Shown here piece by piece: positions 17,885 to 26,687 of a DNA stretch of 58,885 nucleotides (position 1 is the stretch's first letter; the number at the start of each line of letters is the position of its first letter). A program made the translations under genes and the position numbers. The stretch is taken from the IMG/VR virus record IMGVR_UViG_3300034120_000898, positions 1 to 58,885 of that record; one strand, given 5' to 3'. The notes under the pieces are model-generated. The model did not search any database. It saw only the letters and a program-made list of their open reading frames with translations, and had not been told where the DNA came from. Source of the DNA: a virus.

Positions 17885-18559
17885 ATGGCTAACATCAGAG
17901 TATTAAATAACATTTCTTTATATAATTCCATTACCGCGACTTCTGGAATTCAAGCAAATACATTAACAATCAAGAATAATGCAACTGCTGATAAAATCGC
18001 TATTGGCGGTGCTGCTTTTAATGGATATAGTTTAGCTGTTTCTGGAGATGCTTATATATCTGGAAGTTTAAATGTAGCTGGATCTGCTATATTTCACAAC
18101 ACAACTTACACAACAACCAGTGCATTAAGTATTACTAATACTGGAACTGGTCCTGCATTAGCAATTTCTCAAACAGGAGACGAAGCAGTTGCTGTGTTTT
18201 ATGATGATACAAACGTAGCACTATACATAGATGGACACACTGCTAGAGCTGGTAATGTAGGTGTTAGCACAGCTACTCCAAACGAAAAATTAACTGTTGT
18301 TGGAAATATTTCTGCAACTGGTAGTGTATTTGGATTAGGAATGTTGTCTAAGTTTGTTTCTGCATTTGGAAATGGATCTAGCACAAGCTTTGCTATTAAT
18401 CACAACTTGGGTGTTCGTGATGTTGTGGTTAGTGTAGTGGATAATATCACCCAAGAAGTAGTATATCCTTCAGTAACTTATACTGCTATGAACCAAATAA
18501 CTTTAGAATTCTCTGATGCTCCTGCTTTAACAGCATACAAAGCAATCGTTATTGGATAA
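17885..18559 (+). CDS. Short fibre/adhesin protein (224 residues)
   Basis: It has a beta-repeat N-terminal half, then the fibre hinge VGVSTATPNEKLTVVGNISATGS (~120-142), which recurs in three neighbours. The C-terminal ~65 residues (GNGSSTSFAINHNLGVRDVVVSVVDN...AYKAIVIG) match a small terminal domain seen in many phage surface proteins and in the preceding gene. It probably displays this domain on the virion surface; the ligand is unknown. A strong terminator follows directly, so this gene and the one before it form one transcription block. Confidence 0.6.
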   Translation: MANIRVLNNISLYNSITATSGIQANTLTIKNNATADKIAIGGAAFNGYSLAVSGDAYISGSLNVAGSAIFHNTTYTTTSALSITNTGTGPALAISQTGDEAVAVFYDDTNVALYIDGHTARAGNVGVSTATPNEKLTVVGNISATGSVFGLGMLSKFVSAFGNGSSTSFAINHNLGVRDVVVSVVDNITQEVVYPSVTYTAMNQITLEFSDAPALTAYKAIVIG

Positions 18560-18580
18560 TTTAACAAATTTAATAGATTT

Positions 18581-18618
18581 AAATCCCCTATTTGGTAAAC
18601 CAGATAGGGGATTTTTTT
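18581..18618 (+). terminator. Factor-independent terminator
   Basis: The stem AAATCCCCTATTTGG (18581-18595) pairs with CCAGATAGGGGATTT (18600-18614), with one G-U pair and a TAAA loop, followed by a run of T. It lies between two co-oriented fibre genes, and a fresh late promoter starts 10 bases later. Confidence 0.85.
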
Positions 18619-18627
18619 ATATCTTAA

Positions 18628-18635
18628 AGTAAATA
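18628..18635 (+). promoter_or_regulatory. Late promoter core AGTAAATA
   Basis: Five bases before ATG 18641, directly downstream of a terminator, which supports independent transcription. Confidence 0.7.
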
Positions 18636-18640
18636 TTGGT

Positions 18641-20002
18641 ATGCCTCGCTTTTTAGCACCTATTAGAGTAAAAGAAGAAATAGTCACAGGAAATGAAACC
18701 ATTTCTGGTAACGAAACCATATTGGGGGTTACTTCTGGTAAAGACTCTTATTGGGATACAGTTAATGTAATTGAAGGAATAAGTGCAGATTATGGTTTTT
18801 TTGTTAATAATGTAAGCGCAAATACATTTTATGGTGATGGTAGTAAATTAACTGGTATAACCACTGGAAGTTATTTGTCTGCTTCTGGTGGGACTTTGAT
18901 CGGAGGTTTAACAGGAACTACTGGTGTATTTACAATTAGTTTATCATCACCATCTATAAGTGGTGTATTTTATGGAGATGGTAGTAATTTAACAGGTATT
19001 GCAGCAGGAACTTCTATATTAAGTACTGGATACCTAAGTTCATATAATTTTTTTGGTGATGGTAGTACAGTATTATTTGATTTAAGTTCAAAAACGCAAC
19101 AAACAAACGCCGCTGGTTATCTAGTCGTTCTTAATGGAGCAACACAAATTCCTAATAAAGATTATATTATAGTATACTCAAGTCAAACTAATAAACTAAG
19201 TACATTATTCATACCTCCGTTAGGTTGTGAATTAGCAGTAACATATTTAGGTAGCCATATACCATCTATAACTATTATAGAATCTGAAGTATCTACTTTA
19301 AGCTCGAATTGGCAGAATACTTATACTACAGTATCGAGCAATAGTGCTAAATGGAACAATTGGAGTTCAGTTAGTGGTGGGTATGTTTTAACTAGTTCTT
19401 TGACTTCAGTTACTGGTAACTGGCAAAATACTTATACTACAGTATCGAACAATAGTGCTAAATGGAACAATTGGAGTTCAGTTAGTGGTGGGTATGTTAA
19501 TACATCATACCTATCCACGAATAATATAAGATTAAGCGGAGCTACTATTACTGGAAATGTAAGTGCTACTGGAATTATATCGCAAGCTCCAAATCATTGT
19601 GTATTAGTACTTTCAGCATCACAGAATATTCCAGCGGGCATCGCTACTAATTTAAATTTTATTAGACATGATGATCCAAACTTTTGGTATGTCAACAGAT
19701 CTATAAGACCTACTATAGCTGGGTATTATAATGTTGGTTTAACAGTAATGTGGAGTCCCGATTATAATGATATTAAACAAATGCAGATTCTTAAAAATGG
19801 TGCAATTATAACAGTATCGAACCTCCCACAATTTCCAAATAATGTTGGTGGTTCAGCATATAGGACGTTATCTATGCAAGTTATAGCGTATTTGAATGGA
19901 ATTTCAGATGAAATATCCGTTGCTGGATATACTGTGACTGCTGATTTTATTGTAGGTGCTTCGTCTTGGTATACAAGATTAGAATTATTTAAAATTAGTT
20001 AA
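18641..20002 (+). CDS. Fibre protein with C1q/TNF-like C-terminal domain (453 residues)
   Basis: The N-terminus has ETISGNETILG repeats, then two copies of a FYGDGS(K/N)LTGI motif typical of phage and bacterial fibre shafts (~66-130). A beta domain with YIIVYSSQTN...LAVTYLGSH lies at ~165-210. Two near-identical 37-residue units with Ser-x-Trp sequence (SSNWQNTYTTVS...SAKWNNWSSVSGGYV) follow at ~222-285, the same repeat family as the giant minus-strand fibres. The last ~130 residues (VLVLSASQNIPAG...AGYYNVGLTVMW...LEL) have the strand pattern of a C1q/TNF-like jelly roll, a common trimeric receptor-binding tip. The fold call is by eye and moderate. Confidence 0.65.
   Translation: MPRFLAPIRVKEEIVTGNETISGNETILGVTSGKDSYWDTVNVIEGISADYGFFVNNVSANTFYGDGSKLTGITTGSYLSASGGTLIGGLTGTTGVFTISLSSPSISGVFYGDGSNLTGIAAGTSILSTGYLSSYNFFGDGSTVLFDLSSKTQQTNAAGYLVVLNGATQIPNKDYIIVYSSQTNKLSTLFIPPLGCELAVTYLGSHIPSITIIESEVSTLSSNWQNTYTTVSSNSAKWNNWSSVSGGYVLTSSLTSVTGNWQNTYTTVSNNSAKWNNWSSVSGGYVNTSYLSTNNIRLSGATITGNVSATGIISQAPNHCVLVLSASQNIPAGIATNLNFIRHDDPNFWYVNRSIRPTIAGYYNVGLTVMWSPDYNDIKQMQILKNGAIITVSNLPQFPNNVGGSAYRTLSMQVIAYLNGISDEISVAGYTVTADFIVGASSWYTRLELFKIS
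19311..19498 (+). repeat. Tandem direct repeat, 111-bp period
   Basis: Two copies (about 19311-19387 and 19422-19498) are nearly identical at DNA level and encode the duplicated Ser-x-Trp unit. The near identity suggests recent duplication or gene conversion. Confidence 0.8.
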
Positions 20003-20005
20003 ATA
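19998..20005 (+). promoter_or_regulatory. Late promoter core GTTAAATA
   Basis: Five bases before ATG 20011. It includes the TAA stop (20000-20002) of the upstream gene. Confidence 0.65.
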
Positions 20006-20010
20006 ACATT

Positions 20011-21093
20011 ATGCCTACTTTAATTAACAGTTATTCACTATCATCCGTAATTGGGATAGGAACATACACTCCAAATGAAAATCTAACCGTAGTAGGTAAT
20101 ATTTCTGCTTCTGGAAAAGTTTATGGGTCTACCGCTGTTGTTGGTGCTAGTAGCAATCAATTAGCAAATACAGCATTTGTTTATGATAGCTTAAATACTG
20201 GATTAGCTTCTGGATCGGCTGTCGCATCCAAAGTAATTGCATTAGTAACTAATGCAGATAGCGTGCAATTAACTAGAGGTACGGTAGTATATGCTTATGG
20301 AGCACAAGGTGATCGAGTATCAGTAAGAATGGCTTCTGCTTCTGGAGACCCAACATCTGCTAAAACTTTTGGTTTTGTAAATGAAACTATCCCTGTAAAT
20401 GGAACTGGGTATGTTACATTGTATGGTACAATGGACAAACTTGATTTTCCGTCTCCATATGTTGATGGAGATCCGTTATATTTAGGTGTTACACCAGGAA
20501 CCTACACAAGAGTCAAACCACAAGCACCCATTCATACAGTTTCTCTTGGTATTGTAGAGAGAGCAAATAATGGTAATGGAATTGCTTATATAAAAATACA
20601 AAACGGCTACGAAATAGACGAGCTTCATGATGTACAAATAATAAATCCGTTATCAGCACAAATTTTACAACGAAATGACGATAATAATTTATGGATCAAT
20701 AAAACTCCATTATTTAACGATTCTCAAATAGTTAATTCTGGAAGATGGAATAATACCACTACTACAGTAAGCTCGAATTCTGGTAAATGGGAATCTGTTT
20801 ATACTACAGTAAATTCTAATAGCTCTACATATGTCACATTATCTGCAACACAAAAATTAACAAACAAGACAGTAATCGATTGGATGACTCTAGTTAGAGG
20901 TTATAACACTACTCCTACATTACTTGCAACCATAGGAACTGGTGATGTGTACACCTATGTATACAATTCGTCGCCATCAAATGTAACCTATTATCGTTAC
21001 ATAGCAACTGATGGATCAGTAGATGCATTTTACACATATTACTCTGGTAGCACACTATCTGGTTTAGTAGCTAGTAAATCAATTACAATCTAA
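20011..21093 (+). CDS. Fibre/virion surface protein (360 residues)
   Basis: It opens with the hinge module IGIGTYTPNENLTVVGNISASG (residues ~14-35). Residues ~75-215 form a beta-rich domain (KVIALVTNADSVQLTRGTVV...TFGFVNETIPVNGTGYVTLYG...GYEIDELHDV) that I recognise as a recurrent phage structural domain without known activity. Residues ~245-275 carry two or three Ser-x-Trp repeats (NSGRWNN, NSGKWES). The end is a small beta domain. The mixed composition shows module exchange with the giant fibres on the other strand. A host-binding or virion-decoration role is inferred from context. Confidence 0.6.
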   Translation: MPTLINSYSLSSVIGIGTYTPNENLTVVGNISASGKVYGSTAVVGASSNQLANTAFVYDSLNTGLASGSAVASKVIALVTNADSVQLTRGTVVYAYGAQGDRVSVRMASASGDPTSAKTFGFVNETIPVNGTGYVTLYGTMDKLDFPSPYVDGDPLYLGVTPGTYTRVKPQAPIHTVSLGIVERANNGNGIAYIKIQNGYEIDELHDVQIINPLSAQILQRNDDNNLWINKTPLFNDSQIVNSGRWNNTTTTVSSNSGKWESVYTTVNSNSSTYVTLSATQKLTNKTVIDWMTLVRGYNTTPTLLATIGTGDVYTYVYNSSPSNVTYYRYIATDGSVDAFYTYYSGSTLSGLVASKSITI

Positions 21094-21099
21094 TAAATA
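21092..21099 (+). promoter_or_regulatory. Late promoter core AATAAATA with atypical spacing
   Basis: It overlaps the TAA stop at 21091-21093 of the upstream gene, but 10 rather than 5 bases separate it from ATG 21110. This is one of only two spacing exceptions among the start-proximal cores. Confidence 0.5.
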
Positions 21100-21109
21100 A
21101 AGATATTAT

Positions 21110-24100
21110 ATGGCAGTTTATATTTCAAATCAAACAGGAAATTGGAGCGCAGCTTCTACATGGCTAACTGCTGCTAATGGTACTTTAAGCCCTACTGCTC
21201 CTGCTGGTTCACCACCACAATCTGGAGGTGGTGATAAATTTTTTATCAGAGGTGGTCATGTAATAACTTATGATGTTATTGGAGAATTTGGTGACGGTAC
21301 AAATAACGGTACTGCGAATTCTCTTCCTGCAATTTCTGCAAATGCAATAGTATTAAGTGGTGGGGAATTAAAATGTAGTAGAACCGTAAATACTGAGTTA
21401 TCAGCTTATGGTAATATAATGATTGCTAATAGCGGAGTTTGGAATTGGGGGACTGCAAGCGATCCTGTAACCGCAGTAACATCACTAATAACATTAAATG
21501 CATATCGAACTTCTGCTGTTGGTGGGTTTCCCGTAATAGGAAGAGCTGGGATATCTTTTTATAGTTATGGATATAATGCAACATCTCCTGCATATACTAG
21601 CTTTTATACATATGGAAAAGAAAAAACCGTAAATGCATATTTAACTTTATCGGGATTAAGCGGTTCGAATTCAATAACAGTAAACGATTCAAACGGATGG
21701 CAAATAGGAGATAAATTAGTAATTGAAACCGAAGCGGTATCGGCAATTGCCACAAGAACTTTATCTGCTACGTTTATAACAGGCATTGCAGGTACTACTA
21801 TTAGTATTAATCCAACTTTAAACGAAAACAAATCTGCACTTAGAAAAGTATGTAACTTTAGTAATACAATAACGTATACTTCCAAGTTTATAGATCAACC
21901 ATCATATGGATTGTATCTACTTGCTAGTACGAAATCAAATATACAAATTCAAAATTGTAGTTTTAATGAAGTTGGTTGTACCGCTTGGTCACAATTAAGT
22001 TCTGCTGCTGCATATGTAAATCCTAATTCAACTATTAGCATGAATATAGGAAATTATGATAATAATGCAGTTGCTGTTAGAAATATTTCTCTGTATAGTA
22101 GTTATGTTGGAACTGGTGCTCTCCCAAATTCAATTGCTTTTAATGGAGCTTTACCAGAATTTTCAACACTAGAAAATATAGGAATTTATAATCCAGCCGC
22201 GAATTCTGTAGGAATTCAATTGAATAGTTTAATTAATTGTAATGTAAATAATGTTGTAGTTATTAGAGCTGCTTACGGAATAAATCCTTCAACAGGATTT
22301 CCAAATAAAGTAAATGTTAATAATTCTTATTTTTGTAATAGTATAGCTCCTATAGGCCCAGCCACAAACGGTCTTATATTTAATGTAAATAATTCTACTT
22401 TAAAATCTGGTCAAGCTATTGTATTCCTTGATGGTCTACAAAATTTTAATATTAATAACTGTACATTGCAGTTTGCTACAACTTACGGAATTACAAGACC
22501 AAACAGAAATGCTGCTGGTGTTTTAAAATATAACAATTGTAACATTATTCAACCTAGTGGCATTATTGGAAGAGATCCTACGGGAACTAGTTTAACAAAT
22601 AAAACTAATTACGATTGCTCTGTAAATGTTATAAATTTATCAGGAAATGTTTTTGATAATAGAAGATTTAATTATTATTATTATTCTATATCTGATTTAA
22701 CTAAACGTAAAAATGGTATAAACTCATGGAGATTTAAACCAGAAAATGCTAATACTTTGTTAAAATCAATTGATACAATCCCAGCAACTGTTGGTATCAC
22801 ACAAAAACTTAAAGGAAATATCCAATTTGATAGTAATTATGGAACTTCTTATCCCCCATCAATTTCTTTTGTTGGTGCTGGTGTTAATCAAACCTTTACA
22901 TGCGGTCCAACAGCTAATATTTGGCAAACTTTTGAATTAGATTTAACTCCTACTGAAACTGGTGAAATCGATATTACCTTAACAGGACAAAGCACTTTGA
23001 CTTCAGGTTATATTTGGTTAGATGGATTAAATATAGAACCTTTTGTTAAAACAGTTAAATGGTATGGATATGAATTTGATAATAATATTTTTAGAACTGT
23101 TGACACTTTAACGACACTAACAGAAGCACAAGTATCAGCACTAGGATCTATATCTAATTTAGATCAATTGTATGATGCTGCTAGTTACTGGTCTGTTACT
23201 AATCCTACATTAACTTCGTATGTTGATTTATATACTGCAAATGGAACTGTTCTAGATTTTGGTAATAAGAACATTGTTATCAATAATACAGGAACTGCAT
23301 TAAGTTACGATTCATCTACCAATACAATTACTCTTGATGCTCCTACATTATCAGCAGGAACTAACTTCGATACATTGAAAACTTCTGGTACAGTTACACT
23401 ATCAACTGGAGTAATTTCCAATATTGATATTAATGCACCCATCGTACAAACTATTCCAACTAATTTGACTGGAGTATTTATGTTGAGCGGTACGCTATCT
23501 TATAATACCAATACTCCAATTGAAGTGGAATATACTAATTGTACGATGGTTGGAGTTCAGAATACGGGTACTGCAATTGTAACAATTAAGCGTACAAATT
23601 CAACCGTTACTGAAAGTGATGCGGAAATCACTACATATGCTCCAACATTAATCAATCTAACCCTTCAAGGTGGTTACATCGCACTGTATGATAATACAGG
23701 TGCTCGCCAGTACTTTCAAAACACTGATGGCACTTTGATATTACCTGCAAACGCCACAGGAAATTGGAGCTATAAGATTGCTAGATATGGCTATCAATTA
23801 GTAGCAGGTAGTTTCACAGTAAATCCTGCTGTTGGAGGAACTATTGATATAGCTCCTAGTTATATACCCGATACATTCATTACTCAGAGTAATGTTTCTG
23901 TTGTATCTGGATATACAGACTTAAATGCAACAGATAAGATACATGATTACCTTTCCTACTATCTAACAACATCTACTGGTATTGATTATGGTATATTAGA
24001 TTCGGAATCATTTGGTGTATTGAGTTTCTATGGCAATCTCACCTTGTCGAACTCTGCTACATCGGTTGTAGAATATAATAGCGGATCTAATGCACTAAAA

Positions 24101-24550
24101 TTAAAATCTAGTTCAATAAACGATAGTATTATATTCGTTGTTGCTAGTGCATTTGCTCAAGATGGAGGAAATACTATTGGAGATAACTTAAAAATCAGAG
24201 CAAGTAATATCGACAGTGAATTGTACTTCAATAACGTAGAAAAAATCGTATTCTATCCAACTGAATCAGACAGAGACAACAATACTAATCAGTCATTGAG
24301 TTCTTCTGGTACTATCTACAGATACAAATACGGTTCTACTGTGAATGGAACTACATTTAGTAGTTACATATTCTGTCGTGTTACAGTAGGAGGTGTGACA
24401 TTATTAAATACCACACCTATTGCTCAAGGAAGCACTACAATTGACTTTAGTACTACTGGAAATATCCAAACATTGTTGGCAAATCAAAGGATTATTAATA
24501 CTGGTGTGCAGAAAGCCAGTAAGCTAATTCCACACACCACTAATGTTTAA
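21110..24550 (+). CDS. Large G8-like/beta-helix adhesin (1146 residues)
   Basis: The N-terminus (TGNWSAASTWL...FFIRGGHVITYDV...LSGGELKCS...GWQIGDKLVIET) has the Gly/Trp layout of G8-type domains that precede right-handed beta-helices. The Asn-rich helix lies at roughly residues 280-520. A carbohydrate-binding-like jelly roll (~540-650: NSWRFKPENAN...YIWLDGLNIEPF) and a ~500-residue beta-rich C-terminal half follow. G8 domains are best known from hyaluronan-related animal proteins and bacterial surface proteins. A polysaccharide-binding role is inferred here, and no catalytic residues were identified. The last bases overlap the stop of the convergent minus-strand gene (shared TTAA), with no terminator between. 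Confidence 0.65.
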   Translation: MAVYISNQTGNWSAASTWLTAANGTLSPTAPAGSPPQSGGGDKFFIRGGHVITYDVIGEFGDGTNNGTANSLPAISANAIVLSGGELKCSRTVNTELSAYGNIMIANSGVWNWGTASDPVTAVTSLITLNAYRTSAVGGFPVIGRAGISFYSYGYNATSPAYTSFYTYGKEKTVNAYLTLSGLSGSNSITVNDSNGWQIGDKLVIETEAVSAIATRTLSATFITGIAGTTISINPTLNENKSALRKVCNFSNTITYTSKFIDQPSYGLYLLASTKSNIQIQNCSFNEVGCTAWSQLSSAAAYVNPNSTISMNIGNYDNNAVAVRNISLYSSYVGTGALPNSIAFNGALPEFSTLENIGIYNPAANSVGIQLNSLINCNVNNVVVIRAAYGINPSTGFPNKVNVNNSYFCNSIAPIGPATNGLIFNVNNSTLKSGQAIVFLDGLQNFNINNCTLQFATTYGITRPNRNAAGVLKYNNCNIIQPSGIIGRDPTGTSLTNKTNYDCSVNVINLSGNVFDNRRFNYYYYSISDLTKRKNGINSWRFKPENANTLLKSIDTIPATVGITQKLKGNIQFDSNYGTSYPPSISFVGAGVNQTFTCGPTANIWQTFELDLTPTETGEIDITLTGQSTLTSGYIWLDGLNIEPFVKTVKWYGYEFDNNIFRTVDTLTTLTEAQVSALGSISNLDQLYDAASYWSVTNPTLTSYVDLYTANGTVLDFGNKNIVINNTGTALSYDSSTNTITLDAPTLSAGTNFDTLKTSGTVTLSTGVISNIDINAPIVQTIPTNLTGVFMLSGTLSYNTNTPIEVEYTNCTMVGVQNTGTAIVTIKRTNSTVTESDAEITTYAPTLINLTLQGGYIALYDNTGARQYFQNTDGTLILPANATGNWSYKIARYGYQLVAGSFTVNPAVGGTIDIAPSYIPDTFITQSNVSVVSGYTDLNATDKIHDYLSYYLTTSTGIDYGILDSESFGVLSFYGNLTLSNSATSVVEYNSGSNALKLKSSSINDSIIFVVASAFAQDGGNTIGDNLKIRASNIDSELYFNNVEKIVFYPTESDRDNNTNQSLSSSGTIYRYKYGSTVNGTTFSSYIFCRVTVGGVTLLNTTPIAQGSTTIDFSTTGNIQTLLANQRIINTGVQKASKLIPHTTNV

Positions 24551-24834
24551 TCCATAGATTTTGGTTTGTCTATTTTCTCTATGTAACCAGAGCCTTCGTT
24601 ATCTTTGAGCATTTTTTCAAGCCAATACAAAGTTTCTTCATAAAATTTGTTTTGTCTTGATTCTTCGATGCAATTTATATATCGATCTATGATCATATAT
24701 GCAAGTCCTGCTACCCATACAGGACTAATATCATGGGAAGTTACATCTTGAATGGCAGGCATCCAATTACCCTTCTTATCTTTAATACGATGTATTTTAA
24801 AAAGAAGATCGCTATCCGTGTTTTCTAAACTCAT
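24547..24834 (-). CDS. Hypothetical 95-residue protein
   Basis: Not recognised. It is a probably soluble, mostly helical protein (LLFKIHRIKD, VAGLAYMIIDRYINCIEESRQNKFYEETLYWLEKML). It is the last of four genes linked by overlaps. Its ATG overlaps the stop of the upstream gene by four bases, pointing to translational coupling. Its TAA shares TTAA with the convergent adhesin stop. No late promoter core precedes it. Confidence 0.55.
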   Translation of the reverse strand: MSLENTDSDLLFKIHRIKDKKGNWMPAIQDVTSHDISPVWVAGLAYMIIDRYINCIEESRQNKFYEETLYWLEKMLKDNEGSGYIEKIDKPKSMD

Positions 24835-25106
24835 CGTCTTTTCTTTCCTAGATTTTTCTTAGAACAAGCGCAATTTTCGTAAATTTTACATTTTACACAT
24901 GAATCATCATTGTCTAAATAAATGTTTGGAAACAAACAAGAATCTTTTGTTAATTCTTGTACTTCGTTTACATCTTTTTGTAAGTTGACCAACTTTGGTG
25001 CGTATTTAAAAACATATTCCTTACCAGCACTCATCAGATTCTGTAGTTGAATGCTTTTATCCGTCACATATTTGCCTCTTTTACGAGGCTTTTCTTCATT
25101 ATCCAT
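24831..25106 (-). CDS. Hypothetical 91-residue Cys-cluster protein
   Basis: Not recognised as a family. It has a basic N-terminus (KPRKRGKY), a helical middle, and a C-terminal Cys cluster (CLFPN...DDSCVKCKIYENCACSKK) that could bind zinc or iron-sulfur; the ligand is inference. The Lys/Arg-rich tail is compatible with nucleic-acid contact. It overlaps the upstream gene by eight bases and the downstream gene by four, so it is expressed as part of a small operon. Confidence 0.55.
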   Translation of the reverse strand: MDNEEKPRKRGKYVTDKSIQLQNLMSAGKEYVFKYAPKLVNLQKDVNEVQELTKDSCLFPNIYLDNDDSCVKCKIYENCACSKKNLGKKRR

Positions 25107-25392
25107 AATTTTCTACTAATAAGATCTCAAGCATTTTATAATGCTCATACGCCTTTTTAAGAGATTCGTACTTTTCTAAGTGTACTGGATTTGGCACTAA
25201 AATAGCAAGTCTTTTTTCTATGGTAGATAATCTTTTCTCTAATTCTTCTTTAGTTACAAAAGAAACGGCTGATCCGTTACTATTATTAGTAATATGATGG
25301 ATTAAATTACCTGAGTTAATTCCTATCGTATTATTAGTTGTATTTAAGGCTAAAGTTCCAATAGGAGTAGTACTTAATATATGATTACTCAT
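25099..25392 (-). CDS. Small phage protein with C-terminal helix motif (97 residues)
   Basis: The N-terminal half is Asn/Thr-rich. The C-terminal half is a probable coiled coil (KEELEKRLSTIEKRLAILV) followed by PNPVHLEKYESLKKAYEHYKMLE. I recall similar (L)CILVP-x-P-x-x-LEK(Y/F)-x-x-L-(K/R)KAY motifs in small proteins of other large phages, always without an assigned function. The ATG overlaps the upstream stop by eight bases, and a purine-rich AGAAGAG just before it could serve as ribosome binding site. Confidence 0.55.
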   Translation of the reverse strand: MSNHILSTTPIGTLALNTTNNTIGINSGNLIHHITNNSNGSAVSFVTKEELEKRLSTIEKRLAILVPNPVHLEKYESLKKAYEHYKMLEILLVENYG

Positions 25393-25885
25393 TCTCTTCT
25401 GAGTTTTTTCTTGCCTTGCTTCTTTTTTCTTTTTTATTTCCTATGGATTCTAGATACTCATCATATTCTTCGAAATCATCCAAGACGTTTTGTGGAGAAG
25501 GAACAATTAGATTGAAATAATCGTCTTCTGTAGGCAAGACAGTACTAAAGTTGTTAAACTGATCAATACCTTCTATTAACGAATCTACAATAGAAGGATC
25601 ATCCCAACATTTTTCATAAAAATCAAAACCCTTTGATACTACTTCAAAGGCTGCATAGAGATATGAGTTTTTTTTATCAGAAAAAACATTTCTATATAAC
25701 GAGAAAGCTAATTCATCTCCTATATCTTTGTATTTCTCTGCTGTTGATGGAGTTAGTTGTTTGAGAATCTTGCCTCTGACTGTTGAGGCATCTTCAGTTT
25801 TACTATCAAAAGATAGTGTTTCGATAAAAATCCAAAAATTTTGGATTGATTCTTTTCCGTATTTGTTAATGATGTCTTGCTGCAT
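25385..25885 (-). CDS. Hypothetical 166-residue protein, possibly DUF4240-like
   Basis: It starts MQQDIINKYGKESIQNFWIFIETLSF. The FWxxIE opening and the later pattern of a helical LAFSLYRNVFS...YLYAAFEVVSKGFDFYEKCWDDPSIVDSL segment recall the DUF4240 layout (FW..I...; aromatic helix; ...ALxxPDSL). This is a weak resemblance from memory. The C-terminus is acidic then Lys/Arg-rich. It is the first gene of the four-gene minus-strand cassette downstream of the nuclease gene. No function is assigned. Confidence 0.5.
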   Translation of the reverse strand: MQQDIINKYGKESIQNFWIFIETLSFDSKTEDASTVRGKILKQLTPSTAEKYKDIGDELAFSLYRNVFSDKKNSYLYAAFEVVSKGFDFYEKCWDDPSIVDSLIEGIDQFNNFSTVLPTEDDYFNLIVPSPQNVLDDFEEYDEYLESIGNKKEKRSKARKNSEENE

Positions 25886-25930
25886 TGGATAATAAATATG
25901 TGTTATTCATTTCTTAAGTATATTAACACT

Positions 25931-25938
25931 TATTTATT
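25931..25938 (-). promoter_or_regulatory. Possible late promoter core AATAAATA with leader
   Basis: It lies just downstream of the nuclease stop and about 45 bases upstream of ATG 25885. If used, transcripts of the small-gene cassette would carry a leader of about 40 bases, unlike the structural genes. Confidence 0.35.
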
Positions 25939-25943
25939 AATTT

Positions 25944-26648
25944 TCAACTGTCTTTTTTTAATTTATCATTAAAAAGATCAACAACTGAAGACTTCATATA
26001 TATACATGGAATATCTTGCCAGAAGGTTTTATCATTAAACTCTCTTAGATAGAAGATCTTCAATCCTCCACACTTTTTACCAGTCAACAATTCATACATA
26101 TAAGCATAAATTGATAATTGTATGGTGTAAATGGTAAATTCACACTGAGGAAGGTAGTCAATAGGTTCGTAAAAGTAGTCGTTATACTTACTAACGAAGT
26201 TGAATTTCTTATTCGTCTTGAAATCCATCACATAAAACGTGTTATCGTTCTCTACAATAAGGTCTGCTGTTCCTGCTAGCTTATGTGGATGAGAGTAAAG
26301 AAGGTGTTCGCTGAGTGTAAGCGAATTATCTTTGAGAATTCCATTGGTTTTTTTGATAAAAGAATCAATAAGCTCTTCATATCCAGAAGCCACCTTTTTA
26401 TCTTTGATAAATTCTTCCATAATCAAGTGAACATTAGTTCCTCGATTCTGAGCAGTAATAGTAATATTACTCCAGCGATTAAGAATCTCTTTCTGAGAGA
26501 CACCTTCACGCTTTGCAATTACATTACTCCATTTATCTTTATCAAAAGGTTTTTTATACGAACCAATAAAAGTAGTTACCGAGGTATATACTTCCCCAGT
26601 TTCGGTGTTTGTGTATGTGTGGGTATCGTGATCTAGAATTACAGACAT
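25944..26648 (-). CDS. PD-(D/E)XK nuclease (RecB/Cas4-like fold)
   Basis: 234 residues with the full motif set of the family: GTNVHLIMEEF (H74, E78/E79) at the N-terminal side, AGTADL (D129), VMDFKTNK (D142, K144) as the metal-binding D...DxK core, and QLSIYAYMYE (Q177, Y181) as the downstream QxxxY motif. The family cuts or resects DNA and is frequent in T4-like phages, where it may act in recombination or host DNA breakdown; the substrate here is unknown. The start at ATG 26648 is preceded by a TATAAATT core that would give a 17-base leader. Confidence 0.85.
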   Translation of the reverse strand: MSVILDHDTHTYTNTETGEVYTSVTTFIGSYKKPFDKDKWSNVIAKREGVSQKEILNRWSNITITAQNRGTNVHLIMEEFIKDKKVASGYEELIDSFIKKTNGILKDNSLTLSEHLLYSHPHKLAGTADLIVENDNTFYVMDFKTNKKFNFVSKYNDYFYEPIDYLPQCEFTIYTIQLSIYAYMYELLTGKKCGGLKIFYLREFNDKTFWQDIPCIYMKSSVVDLFNDKLKKDS

Positions 26649-26670
26649 TTTTTGATAATATCACAAAAAA

Positions 26671-26678
26671 AATTTATA
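26671..26678 (-). promoter_or_regulatory. Promoter-like core TATAAATT upstream of nuclease
   Basis: One mismatch to TATAAATA, and 22 bases from ATG 26648. It leaves room for a short leader. Confidence 0.35.
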
Positions 26679-26687
26679 GCAACAATT

